Source of the DNA: Pleurotus djamor
Lineage: Eukaryota > Basidiomycota > Agaricomycetes > Agaricales > Pleurotaceae
Length of the DNA: 64,000 nt
Reading direction: 5' to 3'
Assembly (NCBI GenBank): GCA_029747585.1
Contig: JAPEVF010000198.1
Coordinates: 1-64,000 of the forward strand
Shown: in pieces, positions 57,712 to 64,000 of the stretch
How the letters are laid out: each line of letters starts with the position of its first letter
Numbering within the stretch: position 1 is the first letter of the stretch
Program-made: the position numbers and the translations under genes
Notes under the pieces: model-generated
Databases searched by the model: none
What the model saw: the letters and a program-made list of their open reading frames with translations, nothing else
Told to the model about the DNA's origin: nothing

Positions 57712-58549
57712 TCTTATCACACCCTCGTTGATTTGATCATGGGCGTGGTGGTGCCCTTGTCCGTTGTTGTACCCCCCTCCCANCCCTCCCCGACCCTTAC
57801 CATCATCTGTTCTCCACTCACCCCCTTGCTTGGCTGCCCCCTCCGCAAGAGCCTCGCAAGGTAAATTACTGATCTACTCACAGTTGGATAGCTATCATCA
57901 GCAAACGGACTAACTACTTATTATTTCACCCATCTTATTATACGAAGGACAGTCGAAACTGCTCATTTCCCTCCCTCCCCTTCTTCGAGGATCCCTCCAC
58001 GTAGTCCCTGATCTCGAATGTTCATATCATTTCCATTGTTCGCATTACTTAGAGTGCTCGCGTAGATTCTACTGGACTGGAGAAGCATCAATTCCTTATC
58101 AGGATCCTCTTGTATTGTTTCGTCGTATTATAGCAACATCATCCCCGTACGTCGTACTGGTACTTAGTAGGCTTCAGGCCTCCTCTGGAGTTGCTCGTCT
58201 TTCGCGTTCAGTAGTCTACTCACTGTCTATAGTAGTGCTCACCAAGGACTGGTTTCTTCGGATTGCGTGTTGTGAAGTGATCGTATATCATACCGCAAGT
58301 TCGATTGATGATTGGGTCGCAAGTGATATAACAATCCGGGAGGTATATATATTAATACTGAGTCCATGCGGTGATAGATAAAGTGGGAATACAATATTGT
58401 CCTTGGAAAACAACAAAAGAATGAGCGTTTTGATGAGACTGTAATGTAAACAAACAAAATGGGGGACCAGAAAGTCACCCATCCATATGAGTATATTGCA
58501 TTTGTCTCGCAAGTCAGGATCCACGTCCATGAGGGTGACTCAAGAATAT
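57712..58549. other. Spacer between convergent glyoxal oxidase genes
   Basis: Holds both 3' untranslated regions. It is pyrimidine-rich at its left end, with one N (57783) in a C-run. ORFs here are short and unsupported. Confidence 0.5.
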
Positions 58550-61045
58550 CTAATACTTAGTCGTGTCGGGGGAGACAAGTTTTGGGGGAGTCGCATACGG
58601 ATCGTACACAGTGCGATCTGACATGCCTGATGAGCTGGGTCGGTCGAGGGGCATCGGGATGGGCATATCGTCCCGATATGGCGTGTGCAAGCTAGTCGTA
58701 CTTGCGTTCCAAGCTTGACTGTGGTTGTCTTGCTGTAGAGGCATAAACGCACTGGAATCCGAGCCCCGCATACCACGTCCACCCATGCCCGTTGTGGGAC
58801 TCATTACGTAGGACGTAGACGCTGCGGGCACCGAAGCCCTTCTCCTTCTCGCAAGGAGGATGCCAACCAACGCTCCGATAATTCCAACAACGGCGATGCC
58901 ACCGATCACTCCGCCAACAATAGCACCGGTACTGACACTTGATCCTCCTGATTCATTGGTGTTGTTGGTTCCAGTCGAAGAACCATCCGCACTTCCAGCC
59001 ACATTATCGGCCTTCTTGCTCTCGGGAAGGGCAGCTGCCGTAAGGACGGGTTGCTGACCCACTTGACCGTTTCCGACGATCAGCGATGTGCCGTTACTAG
59101 GAATTCCATTGATCGTAACGAAAAGGAATGCGGGCCCGGGTTGAAAGATATTGGGGTTAGGCGGAGCTTGGGAAACGTGCAGAAGGATAGTGCCGTCACT
59201 ATTGACTGTGTAGGTGTTGTTGAGCTGGAGATAGCGTTGACCCATATTCATGGCATGCGTCGTAAATCCAGGACGGATGATCGAGACCGTGGTATTTTCG
59301 GCAGCATCATTTGCTGATCCAGAATAGGAACTCGCCGGAATGGTGATATCGAAAGGAGCACCACCGTAGGAGAGTGTTTTGGGTACACCAGATGGCACAG
59401 GTCGGGTAGATGCAGTAAAATACGGGGGGTAGAAAATTTCGATCCGATATTCAGTTGGGAAGTGAGCTGCTTTGTTGACGTCCACATTGGGGTTCGAGCC
59501 GGCTATCATCACAGATGCGTCGGGTAGGAGAATGGCAGACGAGTGGTAAAGTCGTGGTATTGTGGATGCAGAGAGTCCAGCGTCCGACCAACGATGCCCT
59601 TGGGGTGCTTTGGGGTCATAGAGAACAGGCTTGAGGACAGGTTCGGCGGCCAGCGACTGCCCAAACGGCATCGAGCCTATGGGAGTCAAATTGGTAGCAT
59701 CGGAGTAACCTGCAGTGCCCTTCGCGCCACCATTGACGATCAGAAGCTTGCCGTCAGGCAAGATGATGAATTGTCCCATGGTACGCCCAATTGGCAAGTC
59801 ATCATCTTTCTGGTATGCAGGTGCTGAGCCATCGGTTGGTTCCGGAGTAATCCGTTGGCAATCTCTAGATGCGTCTATCTCCCAGGTGTTGACGGCAGGG
59901 TAAGAGTAGTTCCCCCATGCCTCATCCGGCATGTCAGATCCACCACAGAATAGAATCGTGGGATTGTAGTTTGTGGCAGGGGTAAGTGGGAGCATAGCAA
60001 CGGCACCAGACGCTGGATAAACGCGCACGACATTGCCAGGCATGTCGGGCAGCGTAGTTTCGACGTTATTATCGTAGTCCCATAGCACTAGTAAGAAAAT
60101 GAATGAGAAGACGGTATTGAGCGTTTGAAGCGCAACATACTAGTCGAGTAATTGGCTTGGACGAACATCTTGCCCGACGGCATGAGGAAGGTGTGAGCGT
60201 ATGAGTTGAGTCCAGAGGTCTTGATCATGAATTGCATCGTGGTAGGCACTCGGCCGTTTGCAGGGTAGAATTCGTAGGTAGATTCAGCGGCCCCACCCTC
60301 AAATTCTGGATCGACATTTGGGAAGTTTCGATTAATGTAGCCACCATTCACGAATCCACCAATAAGCACGACAGTCCCATCAGCGAGTGGTTCGGCAGCC
60401 GAATACCATCGGGTTCGCTGCATCGAAAGGACTTGTGGGTTGTCGAACCATTGACAATGGGGGTCAGCAAAGTTGTCAGCATCTGTACATGGGTTCAGAA
60501 CGCGTATTGATCGTCCGCCGTCGAAGTTTTGGTATTGCGCGTCGAAGTCCGCAGATCCATGGTTATTCGTTTGGGATCCTATCTTTCCTCCGGGGCCAAC
60601 AGCCCCATTTCCTCCGAAGGTCACAAACGATCCGTTCGGGAGGTGCATTCCGGACGCACAGAACGCGTTCGTTCTAATGTCCATGACTTGTGCTGCATGG
60701 GTTTTGTAGTTCCTGTGGTGGGTGCACGATCAGACCTACGTTGGACCTGCGCTCTTGGCACCAAAAATGGTGTACGCACCACACTGCCCCCCATGCCGGA
60801 TGGTTGTTGACCTGGGCGTCATTGCCTTCCGCTTTATCCAAGATATAGACGTTCTCTTCGTTCCCGATGAATAACTAAGGTGGTGGACAGTGTTCAAGAT
60901 AGTGACCGCGACCCTTAGTGTGCCAAGCACTCACCATCATGGCGCTTACCAGGGAATTACCCCCGTCGGCGAACGTGCCTGGAGCCTGCCCATACACGGA
61001 GCCTAGCAAAGAGAATAGTGACAGAAGGAGTCTCGGGGGTGGCAT
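58550..61045 (-). CDS. Glyoxal oxidase / copper radical oxidase, transmembrane type
   Basis: Four exons on the minus strand, 61045-60935, 60874-60780, 60712-60141 and 60087-58550, joining to 771 aa. Exons 2 and 3 have the same lengths (95 and 572 bases) as in the convergent paralogue, which confirms their homology. Signal peptide MPPPRLLLSLFSLLGSVYG. The Cys-Tyr cofactor residues (NAFCASG, RTRWYSAAEPLADGT) and the copper ligands (RLYHSS, GFTTHAMNMG) are present. Unlike the paralogue, the C-terminus has a strong transmembrane helix (GAIVGGVIGGIAVVGIIGAL) followed by a basic stop-transfer RRRR and a tail of about 100 residues. It should therefore stay in the plasma membrane with the catalytic part outside. 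Confidence 0.93.
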
Positions 61046-61320
61046 TTAAGGGCGAACAGAGAGAAGGTGGAAGTTGAGGATGAAGAGGCAGAAAGTGCGG
61101 CCGCGAAGTTTTGGGCTTCGGTGGGTCTAAGCGCGTCCTGTTAGACGCCGACACCCCTATCAGGCCTATTAGGGTGATGAATCGCGTGGCGACCGTTGAA
61201 CTTGGTTCGAGATGCCCATTACGTCTCAGCATCAGTTGATCAGCAGAGCAGAAATGGCCAGGCTCTCACTCATTTGCTTGCGCTTAGGTGCCAAATACTT
61301 CCATCGTCACACAGAAAGCG
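61046..61320. promoter_or_regulatory. Bidirectional promoter region, glyoxal oxidase and LanC-like gene
   Basis: The two start codons are about 275 bases apart on opposite strands. Upstream ATGs at 61212 and in overlapping frames could begin an earlier exon of the LanC-like gene, but none joins cleanly to it. Confidence 0.4.
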
Positions 61321-63034
61321 ATGCCAGCCAGGTTCTTACACCATACACATCAAGCACCAGACATCGATACGGCCGCATTGGACTCATCCAAGGATGAGAT
61401 ACTCTCAGCCCTCAGTGCGAGTGTCCAGCGGTTACAGCATGCTCGAGATAAGCACCAGGACGGTGGCGTATATATCGGGTTGGCTGGCAAGTTACAGCCT
61501 CTTGATAGGATCCATGAAACTAAAATAACCAACAGGGATCGTCCTCATGCATGATCATCTGACTCGATTGTCCCTCCAAAATGAGGCCGCCGCACTGGGA
61601 TCTCAGAAACTTCAGCAGTACGCAGACAATCTGCTGCGAACAGCCCCAACATCGTTCGGACACGGGCTAAACAGCCCGTCTCGCTCGTCATTCCTCGAAA
61701 CACCTGTAGGCCTCGCTGCAATCGTAGTATACCGGGTCGTCCAAGAGGTTCCTGGGTTCGAAGCCCACTGGGCTCCATCTGCCCAAATAATCAAGGATGC
61801 TGTGCGTCTTGTCGCCAATGAAGATCAGAAATCATCTTTATTGGATGCTGACGGGTGCGAGGTGCTCTACGGCCGTGCTGGACTTCTTTACGCCCTTCTA
61901 TCGATCCGGGCTGCTGTTGAACAGAAAGAAACCTTGTCCGGACACGCGACAACCGGCCCTTGCTCAGAGGCCAGGAAATTCACGTCTGATGAGAACATCA
62001 ATATCATTGTCGGTTCTATCATCCTTCGTGGAGAGCTAGGATCGAAAGAATATGCTTCTTCAGTACCGGCGTTGTCAACTGACGCACCTAAACCACCACC
62101 GTTAATGTGGGAGTGGCATAGGAAACGCTACCTTGGTGCTGCCCATGGTATTGGTATGTGTCTACTTCAACGGCGCTCGCTCATCGATTAATCACGCCTC
62201 ATCCAATAGCTGGAATACTCCACGTACTCTTACTTGTACCAACTCAACTCCTTGTCCCCCATTATGAGAAAATTTTACAGGCTGTGGAATGGTTATTAGA
62301 GCTTCAAGATATCTCCGGTAATTGGCCTACCGCGGCACCCGACCTTGACGAACCGTTTCTGCGCTCAAATACGAGCGAACTTATCCAGTACGTATGAAAA
62401 TCCTCGTTTCTCGCTCCGTTGACACGGCTAAACTGTTTTCAGGTGGTGTCATGGCGCCCCAGGAGTAATCCTTCTCCTCAGCACCTTGATACATCGATCC
62501 ACGCTCAACCCAACTACCTTCCATCTCAGCGAAGACCTCGCACGTAAAACCATCGTCTCTCTCAGTCATGCTGCTTCCTTGGTCTACAGACACGGCGTCC
62601 TCAAAAAGGGCGTGGGTCTCTGCCACGGAATTGCCGGCTCTGTCTACGCGCTCCTTGGTACAGCCAGTGCCCTCGAGCGTATATCCAAAACCCATCGAAT
62701 CCACGTCGCGTCCCTCTCATTCTCAGCCGACGGTCACATCGGCGGAACGGGTATGGACCGTGATGCACAACTACACAAGCAATACCTCGCACGGGCGGTA
62801 CATCTGGCCCAAATCGCCACGACGTACGAAGAGTTGACCGCATCGGGGCAAATGAAGGTTCCCGACAGGCCGTTAAGCCTCTACGAAGGGTTGGCTGGAA
62901 TGTGCTGTGCTTGGGGAGATATTCTAGCCGTTATAGAAAGGTATCAAAACAGGGAGGACGGGCCAATATTTGACTCAGATATGAGAAGCAATACGCCCGG
63001 ATTCGATGACATTATGTTAAGTGATTCTTGGTAG
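61321..63034 (+). CDS. LanC-like protein (LANCL family)
   Basis: Four exons, 61321-61486, 61536-62153, 62210-62387 and 62443-63034, joining exactly to 517 aa. LanC-like proteins have an alpha/alpha barrel with a zinc site. Bacterial LanC forms thioether rings, while eukaryotic homologues are reported to add glutathione to dehydroamino acids. Glycine-rich repeats mark the barrel: VYIGLAG, CEVLYGRAGLLYAL, YLGAAHGIAGI, WCHGAPGV, GLCHGIAGS and YEGLAGMCCAW. The zinc ligands would be Cys323 (WCHG) and Cys381-His382 (LCHG). Intron 1 uses a GC-AG pair (GCAAGT...ACAG), which phase requires. The start ATG is the first in a frame open further upstream, so the N-terminus is uncertain. Confidence 0.88.
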
Positions 63035-63350
63035 GACTTGCATACGATCAATGGCGAGGTCATCAATACGGAGTAATTCTACTAATTTTACCTCTCTTTG
63101 CGATCGCATCATTTCCGACTCGTTGCCTTGTCACGGCCACTATGATGACAATGAGATTGATGGCGAGGAGGAAGAGGACAGCCACGGCGGGGAACCACAG
63201 TGGTCTGATGGCAGCCTAAGTTATAAAGTTGGACGGCACGGCCAGAAACATTCGTTGAACTTGTTATTGAACACGTAAAATTATTATCCTCTATATGGAC
63301 ATCGACCACTACTAAGTACTTGAGTATCCGCGACGCGGTGCTACGTATGG
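63035..63350. other. Intergenic, no supported gene
   Basis: Probable 3' flank of the LanC-like gene. A frame continuing after a GTAGG site (GLAYDQWRGH) is not needed for the model. Confidence 0.4.
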
Positions 63351-63617
63351 CTAATCTGAATCGTCGTCATCATCTTCCTCCTCTTCCTCCCCCCAATTCT
63401 CTTCATCATCATGTTCATATTCAAGCTCAAAATTATCACAATCCACTTTCGCATACTGTCCAAACATATCAACGACCCACCATACAATACCACAATTCTG
63501 AATATTCAGTTCGACCACCATGTTGAACTCCTTCCGTTGCTTCAAGAAAGCCAACAATGCTTCGCACATCGCGACGTATCGCCTACGATAAGTGACATTG
63601 AACTGGCATTGATGTAG
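63351..63617 (-). pseudogene. Relic of an F-box/LRR gene (C-terminal fragment)
   Basis: Reading the minus strand, QCQFNVTYRRRY, MCEALLAFLKQRKEF and an acidic tail (EEEEEDDDDD) align with the C-termini of the F-box paralogues at 45-48 kb (QCAFNISYEERD, MCKALTTFLKQRKQM and their acidic tails). No F-box or leucine-rich part is found upstream before the window ends. The protein-level match is clear, but only about 85 residues remain. Confidence 0.7.
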
Positions 63618-64000
63618 GTGAGGTGTAGTGGCTGACGCCAGTCCTCACCTAGAATCGTACGTACATGTTTCGTTTGACTCATTCCGCAGTCTCCTCCTAT
63701 CCGCACCATATACATTATCTCATCGGCCTCATGCAGTTCTCGTGTAGGCTTCATAGAATTCGTATATAAACAATGTACCTAGTACATAGATAGACGGAGA
63801 ATTACTACGGAACAATCCCTTCGCATCCGCATTGAAGGTGTGCACCAAGAGCGATAGCGACGACAGCGACTCCTATCGTCTCCTGAACCGTGTCCAGGCG
63901 TCTCGGCGCCTGTGTTCCTCCTGTCCCTCATACCCGTTGGGTCCACATCCTCGCCGTCAGCCCGTTTGGGCATCTACATTGATCTACGACAAGCCGACGA
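63618..64000. other. Window end, no supported gene
   Basis: Short ORFs only. Upstream parts of the F-box relic were sought here and not found. Confidence 0.4.

Overview
This window reads as a piece of a basidiomycete nuclear genome, most likely an agaricomycete that decays wood or litter. Genes are split by many short introns (about 50-60 bases) with GTRNGT-type donors. The recognisable families point the same way: fungal HMG-CoA reductase with a sterol-sensing domain, class 3 lipase, copper radical (glyoxal) oxidases, UNC93-like transporter, F-box expansions and a Crinkler/RHS-like protein. There is no operon structure. I joined exons by hand from splice sites and reading phase. For most genes the joined length is an exact multiple of three, which supports the models.

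Layout. 1-2.4 kb: one weak ORF. 2.4-4.1 kb (+): 3beta-HSD/Erg26-like dehydrogenase, convergent with a GNAT acetyltransferase (4.2-5.7 kb, -). 7.3-8.1 kb (+): Mug135-like small protein. 9.3-13.8 kb (-): six-exon HMG-CoA reductase. 13.8-16.7 kb: gene-poor, with a degenerate three-copy repeat. 16.7-18.1 kb (+): acidic Cys-containing protein. 19.39-19.96 kb: foldback element with long, nearly identical arms and a minisatellite core. 20.6-21.4 kb (-): small secreted Cys-rich protein. 22.8-25.0 kb (-): UNC93-like transporter. 26.2-29.3 kb (-): two zinc-finger-like genes. 30.2-31.6 kb (+): lipase, convergent with an Ecm11-domain meiotic protein (31.8-33.2 kb, -). 33.6-35.1 kb (+): Crinkler/RHS-like protein. 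35.7-37.2 kb (-): F-box protein. 38.5-40.0 kb (+): secreted protein made of repeated symmetric exons. 42.3-43.3 kb (+): hypothetical protein. 45.1-48.5 kb: convergent pair of F-box paralogues. 49.1-51.9 kb (-): large secreted protein. 52.8-53.8 kb (+): probable mitochondrial protein. 55.4-61.0 kb: convergent pair of glyoxal oxidases. 61.3-63.0 kb (+): LanC-like protein. 63.35-63.6 kb (-): relic of a third F-box paralogue.

Functional themes. HMG-CoA reductase and the Erg26-like enzyme belong to the isoprenoid/sterol pathway and lie within 10 kb of each other, but many unrelated genes surround them and I do not claim a cluster. The two glyoxal oxidases would supply extracellular H2O2 and differ in how they are anchored to the cell surface. 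The most unusual locus is the 38.5 kb gene: all eight introns are in the same phase and most exons end in the same short motif, so it looks like a repeat precursor of undescribed function.

The sequence carries about 21 isolated N characters. At several places they can be shown to be extra characters rather than unknown bases, because they break reading frames or inverted-repeat matches that are otherwise exact.
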